Shown: positions 1 through 9,999 of the stretch, piece after piece
Numbering within the stretch: the stretch's first letter is position 1
Layout: each line of letters begins with the position of its first letter
NCBI GenBank assembly: GCA_029582265.1
Contig: CM055816.1
Coordinates: 29,184,366 to 29,248,365, forward strand
Direction of reading: 5' to 3'
Source: Zoroaster sp. YZ-2022
Lineage: Eukaryota > Echinodermata > Asteroidea > Forcipulatida > Zoroasteridae
DNA: 64,000 nucleotides
Position numbers and translations under genes: made by a program
The notes under the pieces: model-generated
Databases searched by the model: none
What the model was told of the DNA's origin: nothing
What the model saw: only the letters and a program-made list of their open reading frames with translations

Positions 1-33
1 TTCTGCAAAGCAGCGCTATGAAATTGACCCCAG

Positions 34-410
34 GAGCTGACTTTCAACGGGGCATGGAATCGGTGTCCTGTAGTTTTAAGATGAACACAGTGACTGAAAA
101 TTACTGGCTCATTTATGCAGCAGCAACGGTAAAGATGTCCTTGTCATGCCAGGGGGTGTGATTGGGCAGTTTTGAAAAATCCACGTGAATTTTGCTAGGG
201 ATATTGGGGCTGCTGTTGTGAACAGCGCTGGGGTGTAATCTATAGTTCTGAGCGTTTGCTTTGCTTTCCTTTATTGCTTAAATCTTTCAAATCCGGAGGA
301 TCACAACATTGCGATTTGTAAAAATCTGAAAATCCGGAAAAATCCGGACAAATCTGGAAAAATCCGGACAAATTACACCCCTGCATGCAGGGTATTATAA
401 TCAGCTCTCT
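34..410. mobile_element. TTAA-type foldback MITE copy, split by another MITE
   Basis: The stretch with the phrase GGGCATGGAATCGGTGTCCT and the following GACTGAAAATTACTGGCTCA recurs at about 11.3, 13.7, 20.0, 30.8, 43.3 and 49.1 kb. Complete copies are imperfect palindromes with ends TTAAAGGGACA. This copy lacks its left end, is interrupted at 150-383, and resumes at 384 with GGGTATTAT before fading. Bases 1-33 match the end of a different palindromic repeat (GAAATTGGCCCCAG family). Confidence 0.75.
150..383. mobile_element. hAT-like MITE, 5-bp target duplication CATGC
   Basis: The ends are CAGGGGGTGTGATT on the left and AATTACACCCCTG on the right, giving inverted repeats CAGGGG(G)TGTRATT. 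CATGC precedes the element (145-149) and follows it (384-388). The host is the foldback MITE, whose other copies read uninterrupted TTATCATGTGGGGTATT here, so the empty site supports a 5-bp duplication. The 234-bp interior repeats AAATCCGGA and has no ORF. Ends in CAGGG are common among hAT elements; a 5-bp duplication is shorter than the canonical 8 bp. Confidence 0.75.
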
Positions 411-1177
411 ACAGTAACTGTACGTATGTAAGCTCAGTTGTTTAGTGCTCATTCTGGAATACTCCCATATCCTTGGTTGATGTGGAACCATGAAATCACG
501 GATATTTCAATTGGTTCTGGACGAGGGTACTGAATGTGCAGAAGACCTCACAGCCCTGTCTCGCTGACGTTTTGATTGCTGTCAAAACCTTGATGGGTTG
601 TTGTGTCGCGACATCCCCATGTTGCAACCTGTAGGCGTCAAAATGCTGTCTGAAGCTTGTTCCTCTGCAGAGTTTGTGTTTCCTTCCTCCATTTTTTTTT
701 TCAAAAACAGGCTCAGCATGACACTGCAGGAGTGAAGGATTTGTTGGGCATTTTTGTGAAAACATTCTCGGGGAATTCCTACTGCATGTACACACGTACG
801 TCGTCGTCTTGTATTTTGGGTTGATTTGGTTGTCTCTTATTCTTCATTGAAACTTAATCAACTTAACAGTAAAACTGAAACATTGTTTCCTTTCTGTCTG
901 TTTGTGACCTCTATCAGAGCTTATTAAAAAGTAAAGTCTGGCCTGATCCAAGTTTTTTTTATCAGGCTAGTGTTTAGGCCAAAAAAAAAATAAAAATAAA
1001 TAAATCTCCAGTTTCTGTGCTCCACGCACGTCACCATATTACCAAAAATAGAAAGAAAAAAAAAAGGCACGTCACCACACCGATTTTTAAGCCGATCTAC
1101 ATGTACAGTATGACCAGAAACCGGAGGCTTTTTTTTTGGGCCTTATCGCTGGTTTTGTTGGCACTGAAAAATTGAAT
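411..1177. other. Non-coding stretch with a dispersed-repeat fragment
   Basis: No gene is recognisable. Around 960-1150 are paired fragments with the phrase TCCAGTTTCTG and its inverse CAGAAACCGGAGGC next to poly-A/T and GGCC, a dispersed repeat seen again near 12.2, 22.1, 28.95 and 29.25 kb. Two ORFs of 83 and 99 codons (about 240-795, minus strand) have no protein features and are probably chance. Confidence 0.5.
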
Positions 1178-1710
1178 GAAATTTCATTTCATTTCATTTC
1201 ATTGATTGATTTCACAGGTAGAAAAAACAAATAAACACAAATTTACATTAAATTAACCCTCCTACTGATAGACCATTTGAAACCATTCAAAATTTCAACT
1301 TTCAAAAATGCCCATTGGTTTTGTACACACATGGTGATACCATTTGAACAATTAGCTTTACTACCATTCAAATCCATTCAAATGCATAGAGGGTCCATTG
1401 ATTCACCACTTAGAAGTATCCAAACAAGGTTTTGTATAATTAGCTGTACTACCATTTGGAAAGATCCAAACAAGGTTTTGTATTAGGCTGACCTACAGTA
1501 CCATTCAAAACCATTTGGGGGAATCAATACTGTACACAGTTATTTCACCATTCAAAACCACAAAAGCGAATGGTTTCAAATGGTGCATCAACTTGTATGA
1601 AAAAGGTACCAAAAGTAGGAGAGTTAACAGAAACAGAAACAAAGGTAGCACCCCTGTAGGATTACAAAAAAGTAAACTAAATTACTGTCGAGTAATTTAG
1701 AAATGGCATG
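1178..1710 (-). mobile_element. LINE 3'-end fragment (minus), split by a TTAA MITE
   Basis: On the minus strand this is the 3' UTR of a non-LTR retrotransposon ending in a (ATGAA)n-type tail, visible on the plus strand as repeated ATTTC at 1181-1200. The UTR phrase GAAACAGAAACAAAGGTAGC at about 1629-1648 is shared with copies at 35.6 and 55.4 kb. The copy is interrupted by a MITE between 1256 and 1624. Confidence 0.7.
1257..1623. mobile_element. piggyBac-like TTAA MITE (CCCTCCTAC family)
   Basis: Ends CCCTCCTACT and AGTAGGAGAG are inverted repeats with one mismatch, and TTAA flanks both sides (1253-1256, 1624-1627). The uninterrupted LINE copies at 35621 and 55408 read ATTAAATTAGCAGAAAC at the same point, so they are empty sites differing by one base from the target. 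The 367-bp interior repeats ACCATTTGAA/ACCATTCAAA and has no meaningful ORF. TTAA duplication plus a CCC-start is the piggyBac hallmark; assignment is by signature only. Confidence 0.8.
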
Positions 1711-1715
1711 GTTTA

Positions 1716-1859
1716 TTTTCAGATATATATTTTCAGATATATATTTTCAGATATATATTTTCAGATATATATTTTCAGATATATATTTTCAGATATATAT
1801 TTTCAGATATATATTTTCAGATATATATTTTAAGATATATATTTTAAGATATATATTTT
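1716..1859. repeat. Minisatellite, 14-bp unit (about 10 copies)
   Basis: The unit TTTTCAGATATATA is repeated head to tail about ten times, nearly perfect, with the last units changing CAG to AAG. The AT-rich array could form small cruciforms. No coding content. Confidence 0.95.
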
Positions 1860-2058
1860 CATGATCATGAGAATGACACAATGTTAATGGATGAATCTTT
1901 TGTTTCAGAATATATTTGAAGTGAATTTTGGCAGTTTCAGTGGCATTTAAAAAAAAATGGAATTGAATTGTAATTTTTAGAAATGCACTTTTACGATTTT
2001 CTTGTCACTGACACCATGGAATACATGTAAGACGAAACTTGCAGGTTGGTTGTACATG

Positions 2059-2316
2059 TACACTCACTGGCCAAAAGTATTGCAACATGCTCAAAATAGC
2101 ACTTTACAGTAACAGGTGAGATGATCATTTAATCTGATTTCATCGATCGTGTATTACATAATTTCCGAGCAAGAACAGTAAAAAAGAACATTGACTTCAA
2201 AACACAGGCACTTTCAAGAAGTCTTAAGTAGTATAAATAAAATAAAATAAATTATTGTAACACAGTTCTCCAAACTGAACTTTGGTGTGTGTTACAATAC
2301 TTATGACCAGTGAGTA
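2059..2316. mobile_element. Tc1/mariner-like MITE
   Basis: Inverted ends CTCACTGGCCAAAAGTATTG and (on the reverse strand) CTCACTGGTCATAAGTATTG bound about 255 bp with TA at each edge. The form CACTGGCC-AAAAGTATTGCAACA is typical of mariner/Tc1 elements. The interior is non-coding (AATAAAATAAAATAAA, stop-rich). Confidence 0.75.
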
Positions 2317-2589
2317 CACACTGTACATGGTGCAGTGGTACTGTGTACATGACAGAATATTGTGTCAATTTATAACTTAGCCTGCCAAAGTGTCTGGCCT
2401 TGAATTATTGTTTAAGTGTGGAATTACAGTTTTATGAGCAATTTTTATTGTCCAGTTGGCACTGGTCAGCTATTTTTTTTCCCCATTGTGTTGAATATTC
2501 AGTGAAATGACAGTGCATGGTTTTGAGTACAAGGTTTTGTTGTAATTGGTTGGGGAAAGTGTTCAGCTCGTCAAAGAATGATGACAGTC

Positions 2590-2985
2590 AAAGATTTCTT
2601 TGATTACCAGCCAAACTTTCATCCAAAATGTATGCATTTTGGCTGGTAGTCCGTTTTATACTACTCAAAAACAATTTAGGGAACACCGGATTTTTAACAT
2701 CAAATAGGTTTGAAATGTTCCATGAACCGGGATTTTCATTTGCAACCCCCCCTCTCTCTTTCAGTAGTCATGTCATGAAATGTGTAATCACTACATGCAT
2801 CCTTCATCATCTGTTTCATTGTGCAGTTGTTTCTCATCAATTCTGTGAAACATTGCGTTTATCTGAAATAAATGATCTTGCTTTAACTGAGATTATTCCG
2901 GTGTTCCCTAAATTGTTTTGAGTAGTATACATTGCTTAGCAAAATTCTCTGCTTACCAGGTCTGTGAAATTGGCCGCAGATCATC
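2590..2985. repeat. Palindromic GAAATTGGCC-family repeat split by a mariner MITE
   Basis: On the left, ACCAGCCAAA at about 2607 faces its inverse TTTTGGCTGGTA at 2636. On the right, after the mariner MITE, comes TTGCTTAGCAAAATTCTCTG and GTGAAATTGGCCGCAG. These are pieces of the palindromic repeat seen more completely at 16791-16981. Confidence 0.55.
2659..2927. mobile_element. Mariner-like MITE (TACTACTCAAAACAATT ends)
   Basis: Inverted ends of about 30 bp start TACTACTCAAAA-CAATTTAGG and continue through GGAACACCGGA; TA lies on each side. A second copy in opposite orientation is at 58164-58436 with matching interior (CATGAACCGGGATTTTCATT). Length 269 bp, so it is non-autonomous. Confidence 0.85.
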
Positions 2986-3503
2986 ACTGTTACCCCTTCC
3001 ATCCAGCCAATTGAATTATCCTGACGAATGTTTTTTGGTTCACTTGGTGGGTCCCCAAAATATACACAGTAACAGGTGCGGTGCATTCATGGAGAGAACC
3101 TGACCTACCCCTCTTCTTCTCATCATACATATTTAATCCACCTCACCTGTACGCCCTCGGGGGGAGTGCAAAATTTGGTCACATTCTACGCATTAATGCT
3201 AATTTTTTTTCCGGGTTGAATTTGTTTACCGACAAGGAACTGCTCTGGCGTAGGGAGAGACATTTCTTGGTGGGGACTGTGGCTTGTTTGTGCCAGAGAG
3301 CAATTGCATTAAGGGAAGTATTGGTTTTTAGTATGAGTGACGGGTGTACTTTTAAGGGTGCATTGATGGAGGATTTTAAACCAAAATACCAAATTATCAA
3401 ACAACAAATCATAGTATTAAAAGTTTGTCAATTTAAAGAGCAATTTTGATCTGAATGACGGGCATTCCTGGGCGGCATCTTGATCAGCGTCTCATTCTTT
3501 TAA
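2986..3503. other. Apparently single-copy DNA, no gene recognised
   Basis: A 122-codon ORF (3081-3449, plus) is open but has no recognisable domain, signal or conserved motif, and an overlapping minus-strand ORF of 77 codons is equally plausible by chance. I see no repeat shared with the rest of the window. Confidence 0.3.
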
Positions 3504-4780
3504 CTCTAACCTTCCCAAATCCTCCAAAGTCGTCTTTGCTAAAGTGAAGGATTTTGAAGGATTGAGGTTACATGCTACATGCTCTTTGCAAAAGTGAAGG
3601 ATTTTGAAGGATTGAGGTTATTAGGCATACTTGCCTTTCCATGGTACATGTACATCCATGTTTGTTGTAGTGATTGCAAGGTCAGTGCTTGGGTCAGTGG
3701 ACACTGTTTATTGCTCCATGCATGCAGGGAGGGTCCCTGGCCATGCACATGTATCACAGATTAGAAACACATGTGTGCATACATGTCATGTGCTTGCTTT
3801 ACTACTGAAGGATTTTGGAGGATTCAGGTTATGTGTAAGCAAATGTGCCTAGGGAGTTAGGAAGGATTCAGGTTATGTGTAAGCAAATCGGCCTAGGTGG
3901 AGTTAGGAAGGATTCAGGTTATGTTTGAGCAAATGGGCCTAGGGAGTTAGGAAGGATTCAGGTTATCAGGGCTCTCAAAGTTTAGAGGAGTAGGAGGGTA
4001 CAAGAAAGAAAGTAGGAGGGTGCAGACAAATTTGCCGAGCGCCGAAGGCTCGAGGCGTTCCGGGAAAGGCGGGGTCCGGCGGCCCTCCCCCGGAAAAATT
4101 TGAAAATTGTACTCTCTGAGGTGCATGTTTGAGGCCCTCAAGAGGCATTTGGAGGGTTATTTCCAACCCATGGAAAACAGAACAAAATGAAGAGTCTGAA
4201 GTACACTTTCCAGACTGAGGCAAGAATAAGACAAAATGAGAATAAAACAATTTCAACTAAATAAATTCCATGAAAAACTATCTTTATTGTAGTATAGTGA
4301 ACAGTAGACTAGAATCACAAGAAGACACACTGGTAATTTTAGTTCCGTTGTTAAAATAAATGTTTTATTGTTTTATTATTTCTGTTTCAAGTCTTCTTTT
4401 CCATTTAGGGCCTAATCAAATCTTGGTTTATGGTAATTGGTCAATTTAAGTGGTAACTTGTACTACAGGGGCATCCCAAGATGCTAAGCTTCCTCCTGGG
4501 ATGCCCCCTGTAGTAAAGTAAATTTGGTATGCCTAGGCTAATGGGATGAATGTATGGAGCCAGTCTCTGATGAACCTTGGATTAAAAAGTTTCAACACAC
4601 TCAACATGTTCACTTCAGTCTCTGAAAATATTTTTAAGAACTCAACAAAATCAGTTTGAATAAAAAAAAACGTAAATCTGAAGATAGGCCTACATGTACA
4701 TGTATCTAACTCTTGAGATCATCTACATGTAATCCCTCTGACTTAAATAGCAGAATTATTGATCGTACTGGTACTTTTAT

Positions 4781-4891
4781 TCAACACTCTGAGTCTGCAT
4801 CTGAAAAATCAGACAAATCTGAGTATTCATCATCCAATCCCAACGCCTTGATAGCCTCTCTCTCGCTTCGTCGCCATTTGTGCACGCACGG
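4781..4891 (-). CDS. Possible terminal coding exon inside the 3-kb transposon
   Basis: On the minus strand a candidate acceptor (GATGCCAG) precedes 36 codons ending in TGA. The peptide starts PCVHKWRRSEREAIKALGLD and continues with an acidic Ser/Asp tail (DLSDFSDADSEC). The basic-then-acidic composition looks protein-like rather than random, and it could be the last exon of a decayed transposase or of a captured host gene. I do not recognise the family. The upstream reading frame is closed by a stop just before the acceptor, as expected if an intron lies there. Confidence 0.3.
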   Translation of the reverse strand, partial: PCVHKWRRSEREAIKALGLDDEYSDLSDFSDADSEC

Positions 4892-5518
4892 CTGGCATCA
4901 TACAGCGAGCTACATTCAGCGGCCCACGTATACGTGACTGTGTACGTGTCAGAAGTACAGGTATGTGTGTGATCAGAGCGCATGCATATAGCAAGTTGAC
5001 ATGGACGTTCATGTCACAAAACACGTGTTGAAGAATGTCATTGGTCGATCAAAGGCAATGTGGGGGTAACTAACTCGTTGTGCATGCCGCGCCCCTGCTT
5101 TCTAAATAAGGATATCCCGTAAGTTATGTTGGCTTTGGATAAGGACATTACTTTGCGTAGTAATTTTTTTTTAATATTACGAAACTAACAAACTGCAAAA
5201 TATTACGAATATAAAACCAGAACTGGAATGTTAATTTGTTTCTATCACAATGAACTTTAGTTAAATTTCAATAAACCTTGTTTCCTGAAAGAATGAATTT
5301 ATAAGAGACCTAGCTAGGAATAATTAAAAACAACTGCTACTACTAAACAACGATTTTAAGAATTAAGATTATTTTCAGAACCCAATATTTCTCGTTCAGA
5401 ATCGGTTGCGGTGTACTGATTGTTACTTAATGATAAGTTATAAATCATGTTCACTTTGGTGAGGTGGGAGTTTTGCGAGCATTCATTGCCAGGAATACCA
5501 ACATGTTCGTGTTACATG

Positions 5519-6050
5519 CAGGGCCAGATTAGCCGTGGGGCCGGGGCCCAGGGGCCCTTGGCTCTCAGGGGCCCTTCGGGGAAACTGGACCGCGCAGCGC
5601 GGTCCTGGGTTTGAGGCCCTGACAAGGGCTCCTGGGGCCCGGCCTTCAGGCCCCCCCCCCCCCCCCAGGCTGGAGGTCCCTGCTGGGGACCCCTTAAAGT
5701 GGGCCCTTTGAGGACCACTGCTACACCGTACAAAGCCCAGCTTTGTACGGTGTAGGCTAGCAGGGGCCCTTGTCTCTCACAGGCCCTTGGGGCGAACTGG
5801 GACACGAGGCTGCCAACTGCTGCTGCAAATGTTATATAGGACCTATATGCCTATTATATTGTGTTCTGACGGGCGGCCCGCCGGCCCGTCACTGGCCATT
5901 GATTGTGTTAAATTTAGGTCAAAAAGATGATATAAAAAAAAAAAACAAAAAAAACAAAACCCGAAAAATGTCGGGGTCCACGCACTGCGCCAAGGGGGGC
6001 CTTGAAAAATGATCGGCCCAGGGGCCCTAGTGGGGGTTAATCCGTCCCTG
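5519..6050. mobile_element. hAT MITE with perfect 8-bp target duplication GTTACATG
   Basis: Left end CAGGGCCAGATTAGCCGTGG and right end GGGGTTAATCCGTCCCTG are inverted repeats. GTTACATG occurs at 5511-5518 and again at 6051-6058, a perfect 8-bp duplication, the hallmark of hAT. The interior is very GC-rich (GGGGCCC, poly-C) unlike the surroundings, with a poly-A patch near 5935. It is nested inside the 3-kb element. Confidence 0.9.
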
Positions 6051-6748
6051 GTTACATGTATCAGGCCGTAAGCGGCTCCGGTTTGCCGTGACGACATTTC
6101 CCGCGGTGCGGAAAACCGCGTTTGTACGGCACTGACGTTGCCGGAATATCAAGATATTTCTTGCCGATCCTTGCGACTGAATTGATCGGAAATTGACAGC
6201 CACCAATGACATGATCATTAATGAACTCGACAATGACCGACTTAACACCTCCCTTTTTATGTATTTCTTTTTAAACAAACTGTCACCTTGTTGGCAAATT
6301 TATGTAATACACAAGAAAGCTTGGTATCGGTGGGTAAATAAATGTTAATGTTGGCGATATGCTGAGGGATGGTCGGTGGCACATCAAAATAATTACACAA
6401 CAAAACCAATTTCAACACCACTTTTTTATTAGGACAACAATTAATGTGGACATCCCCTATAAATAAAATCCTCTTTTTTTTACACATCGTGGTGCACTCC
6501 AGCGCAGGCATAAAGCAGCACTTAAGGTCCCACTAATGCAATTACTGTGAACAATAGGCAAACATTCCATCCTGAGCAGCTAGTTTGATACTTGTTTGTA
6601 GCATATGTGCCGCAGCCGGTCTATTTCAGTCTTTAATAATGAATGTATCACAAACAGTTTGACAAAAGTGTATGGAATCCCAGTACAGGAAACATCGTTA
6701 ACCAATCAGGATACAGCTTACACAAAGCGCAAGGGAGCGTATACATAA

Positions 6749-6799
6749 TGGCTGCGGCCGTGTCGCTGAGAAAACTGACTAGTTTTGACGTGATTTCAG
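6749..6799 (+). CDS. Possible first coding exon inside the 3-kb transposon
   Basis: An ATG opens 17 codons reading MAAAVSLRKLTSFDVIS and runs into CAG|GTAAAT, a good splice donor. A CCAATC box lies about 50 bases upstream in GC-richer DNA. It points toward the nearby right end of the element, so it cannot be the start of a transposase contained in it; a captured host promoter and first exon is one possibility. There is no family match I can name. Confidence 0.25.
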
Positions 6800-7466
6800 G
6801 TAAATAAAACTTCGTATTGCACCGCGTGCGAATCAGTTTTTTGCAGAGAAGTTCACAGAAAGGTGAAAAAAATATTTTTGGTCATCCGGTGAAAAGTAGC
6901 CGGCGGCAAAACCTGCCGCAGGCAGCAATTTGCCGCCGGTGACCGGCTACTTTTGAGAGCCCTGGGTTATGTGTAAGCAAATGGGCCTAGGGAGTTAGGA
7001 CGGATTCAGGTTATGTTTGAGCAAATGGGCCTAGAGAGTTAGGAAGGATTCAGGTTATGTGTAAGCAAATGGGCCTAGGGAGTTAAGAAGGATTCAGGTT
7101 ATGTGTAAGCAAATGGGCCTAGAGAGTTAGGAAGGATTCACGTTATGTGTAAGCAAATGGGCCTAGAGAGTTAGGAAGGATTCAGGTTATGTTTGAGCAA
7201 ATGGGCCTAGGGAGTTAGGAAGGATTCAGGTTTATGTGTAAGCAAATGGGCCTAGGGAGTTAGGAAGGATTCAGGTTATGTGTAAGCAAATGGGCATAGG
7301 GAGTTAGGAAGGATTCAGGTTATGTGTAAGCAAATGGGCCTAGGGAGTTAAGAAGGATTCAGGTTATGTGTAAGCAAATGGGCCTAGAGAGTTAGGAAGG
7401 ATTCAGGTTATGTTTGAGCAAATGGGCCTAGGGAGTTAAGAAGGATTCAGGTTATGTGTAAGCAAA

Positions 7467-8222
7467 CATGTAGTTATTTATGTTTTTATTTTTTTTTGAG
7501 ATAAATTTGATATGCAATATACATTTGCTAAGCACAATACCAATGCAAACTACATGTGTGCATGACGTAATCTATTTAAGCCATGCGGACATTCTAGTTG
7601 GATTGATAAAGACAATCATTGCGTCCTCCAAACATGTCATCTTTACATCCAGTAGAGTTCTTGGGGCAGACGATTAATTCCCACCGGTGTACCCAAACCG
7701 GATGATGCCAATCTGCATAATCATTACCAAATCCTCCCTGCATGACACCAGACCCTCAAGGCTGCACCCCTGAGGGTTACCTACCTGACCCCCTTTGGGG
7801 TTGCTCCTTTTACCACTTGCCGCTGTCCCTCTCCCCAAGTCCTTGAGGGTCATAATGGGTCTTCATTAGTGTCGGGCACCCAGGGAGGGAACAGATGGGT
7901 CTGGAGGCCCAGTGTGGGGAATTTGGAAGCAAGAATTTGGTTTCGATTTTGTAGGATCTTGGCTCTGATTTTGATAAGCCATGTCTTTACCATCCGTTAA
8001 TACATCCCCCATGTGATTACGTTTTGTCCAATCATATTTTGGGTATTTATGAATCATGTATAATACCAAACATCAAACCTGTGAAAGTTCAGTATATAAT
8101 GGTGTGTACAAAACCACTTCACAAGACAAAAGTGCATTCAGATATTGTGTTCATTCTACATGTAACATGGAATTTACATACATATGTACACGGTACTGTA
8201 CAGTGTAGGTATATGTACACAA
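7467..8222. other. No gene or repeat recognised
   Basis: Contains a T-rich patch, the inverted pair CCCTCAAGG/CCTTGAGGG around 7755 and 7842, and only short ORFs (65-69 codons). Nothing here matches another part of the window. Confidence 0.4.
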
Positions 8223-8230
8223 ATATACAT

Positions 8231-8565
8231 TAGGCTGTGCCGAATGACCTATTCAATCGATGGTTCGAATATCCGGGTGTTTTTTTCCAGTTCGAATGTT
8301 CGAAGAAAAAAATTAAGTTTTGTTGTTGAATTTTTTAAATTTTTATATTGGCACTTCCATCATTATTCCCCCTCCCCCACAATCATCCTCTCGTTTACAT
8401 TTGGTCGCTACCTAGTAAGTCCATCCTAGTCCTGGTGACATGCTTGCTCGTTTTATCACATGGCACAATTTACAATCGGCTCGGCGGCCTTTGAATATTG
8501 AATATGCGATCGAAGTCAAAATTTGAATATCCGGTTACCAAATTATTCGAAAACGCACAGCCCTA
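8231..8565. mobile_element. hAT-like MITE (TAGG(G)CTGTGCG ends)
   Basis: Left end TAGGCTGTGCCGAATG and right end CGAAAACGCACAGCCCTA are inverted repeats. The interior is rich in GTTCGAAT/ATTCGAA and GAATATCCGG motifs. ATATACAT (8223-8230) and ATATTACAT (8566-8574) look like an 8-bp duplication with a one-base insertion. Confidence 0.7.
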
Positions 8566-8964
8566 ATATTACATGTAGGAAAAACTTACTGGAAATACTT
8601 TCAACTTTTCCTAAAAATGACAGCACCTTGGACAAAATGATTTACTGGGAAGATTGATACCATCTTAGGGACAAGGGCCTCTCCCCAAGGCTTGCTCAAA
8701 GTTGGCCATCACACAGCCTCTGGATGTTTGTACACAAGTCATGCTCAACAATGTGATATTTAGTATCTCTGTTGACACTGTGACAACAAACATTACTGGA
8801 CACTTAACTTAACTCAAGTACTTTATTAAATAAAGACTACATGCTGATATACTAGTGCTAGGATGGTTAACTGACCAAAACTGCACTGTTTAGAAATTTT
8901 CTAACCGGCTAACCAAAACCAATATTTAAAAAAAAAAAAAAAAAATTGCCACATCGGTTATTAA
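8566..8964. other. No feature recognised apart from poly-A
   Basis: A-rich tract at about 8928-8945; otherwise stop-rich, AT-rich DNA with no shared repeat that I can see. Confidence 0.4.
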
Positions 8965-9453
8965 CCAGTTCGCGTCGGGAATAAAAAAGTTTTTCTGGGC
9001 CCCTGTGGCGGGTTTCTTTTTCCCACACACACGTTAATGGAAGCTTCTACAGCGGGTGGCCGGCACTTCCGAGCATATCACCGTCATTGGCGGATCCAGG
9101 GGGGGGGGGTGGGGGGGCGGGGGGCTAAGGGGGCTGTAGCCCCTCCTAAAATCGTAAAATAAAAAATATAATAGAGAGAGGGGGTGGGGAGGGGAGAACG
9201 CACTCCCATTCCTACAGTGTGCAGCATAAACATAAGGAGGTGACCTACTTAGTACTGTACTGAAAAAATTTTTTTTTTGATTCTCAGCCCCCCCCCCCTA
9301 AAAAATGTTCTGGATCCGCCCATGACCGTACACGCGTGGCTCAACCGAGCATGCATACAAATATTCCGGAGTTTCCTGTGGCGTGTTTAGACGCTCTCCG
9401 ATCCATGGTGCAAAAACAAATTGCGTGTATACACGGCCTCCGACGCGAACTGG
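8965..9453. mobile_element. TTAA MITE (CCAGTTCGC family), host of a nested MITE
   Basis: Starts CCAGTTCGCGTCGGGAATAA and ends CCGACGCGAACTGG, perfect 14-bp inverted ends, with TTAA at 8961-8964 and 9454-9457. Three other copies (12809, 21481, 47007) are about 255 bp; this one is 489 bp because of the insert at 9085-9324. A GTGTATACAC palindrome sits near the right end in all copies. Confidence 0.9.
9085..9324. mobile_element. MITE with GGCGGATCCAG ends and 5-bp duplication ACCGT
   Basis: Ends CATTGGCGGATCCAGG and CTGGATCCGCCCATG are inverted repeats. ACCGT is at 9080-9084 and 9325-9329. The sister MITE at 47007-47261 is uninterrupted at the corresponding point (GTCACTGTACAC), giving an empty site. 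The interior is G/C- and A-rich and non-coding. Confidence 0.85.
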
Positions 9454-9675
9454 TTAAAACAACCATTGCTGGAAAGTTTATTGATGCTTTTTAATGGAAA
9501 ATGTGTATGTACAATGTGTACATTTTCCAACTGACTGGTCTGTGTGGATGTCTAACTGGTAACTCCCAGCGACTACAACAGGCATGACATTGGTATGCTA
9601 CTAACAGTGTGGCAGTATTTTCTTGTCCTTCCAGGGGGGGCCGATCTACAGCTGCTAAGCAGATAATGTTGCTTA

Positions 9676-9939
9676 GCTTGGGTCAGTGGACACTGTTTAT
9701 TGCTCCATGCATGCAGGGTGGGTCCCTGGCCATGTACATGTATCACAGATTAGAAACACGTGTGTGCATACGTGTCATGTGCTTGCTTTACTACTGAAGG
9801 ATTTTGGAGGATTCAGGTTATGTGTAAGCAAATGGGCCTAGGGAGTTAGGAAGGATTCAGGTTATGTGTAAGCAAATGGGCCTATGGAGTTAGGGAGGAT
9901 TCAGGTTATGTGTAAGCAAATGGGCCTAGGGAGTTAGGG
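9676..9939 (+). mobile_element. Truncated 44-bp-array TTAA element
   Basis: The left part is missing; it begins at GGGTCAGTGGACACTG and has three to four 44-bp units, ending GAGTTAGGG followed by TTAA (9940-9943). This copy shows the authentic right end that the 3504-7466 copy lacks. Confidence 0.85.
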
Positions 9940-9999
9940 TTAATGTTGTCGTTGCAGCTGCGTTGTGTAACAGTATGTACATGTAGGCTTCCAACGCTT

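Larger units (their letters stand above)
3967..6964. mobile_element. 3.0-kb DNA transposon, 6-bp target duplication GGTTAT
   Basis: It starts CAGGGCTCTCAAAGTTTAG and ends CTACTTTTGAGAGCCCTG, about 13 bp of inverted repeat. GGTTAT lies on both sides (3961-3966, 6965-6970), and the host array unit reads ATTCAGGTTATGTGTAAG when uninterrupted, so the duplication is exactly 6 bp. The right subterminal region (6890-6955) holds a GC-rich hairpin around TAGCCGGCGGCAAA. The element carries two candidate short exons (4781-4891 minus; 6749-6799 plus) and a nested hAT MITE, but no intact transposase. Superfamily is open; the end sequence is hAT-like but 6 bp is not the canonical hAT length. Confidence 0.8.
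3504..7466 (+). mobile_element. TTAA element with 44-bp internal array, split by a 3-kb insertion
   Basis: It begins just after TTAA (3500-3503) with CTCTAACCTTCCCAAATCC, runs through a unique segment (TGGTACATGTACATCC, GGGAGGGTCCCTGGCCATG), then an array of the 44-bp unit containing GTAAGCAAATGGGCCTAGGG and GTTAGGAAGGATTCAGG. The array is cut at 3966 and resumes at 6965 for about 11 further units, ending at 7466 without the usual GAGTTAGGG-TTAA terminus. Sister copies are at 9676-9939, 22383-23317 (inverted) and 55683-56657. Confidence 0.85.

Noticed and set aside
5640..5668. Poly-C tract as a regulatory element
   Set aside because: Part of the GC-rich interior of a hAT MITE; several other homopolymer runs in the window are similar.
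9925..9943. Telomere-like GTTAGGGTTAA
   Set aside because: It is the terminus of a TTAA transposon, present once per element end, not a TTAGGG tandem array.
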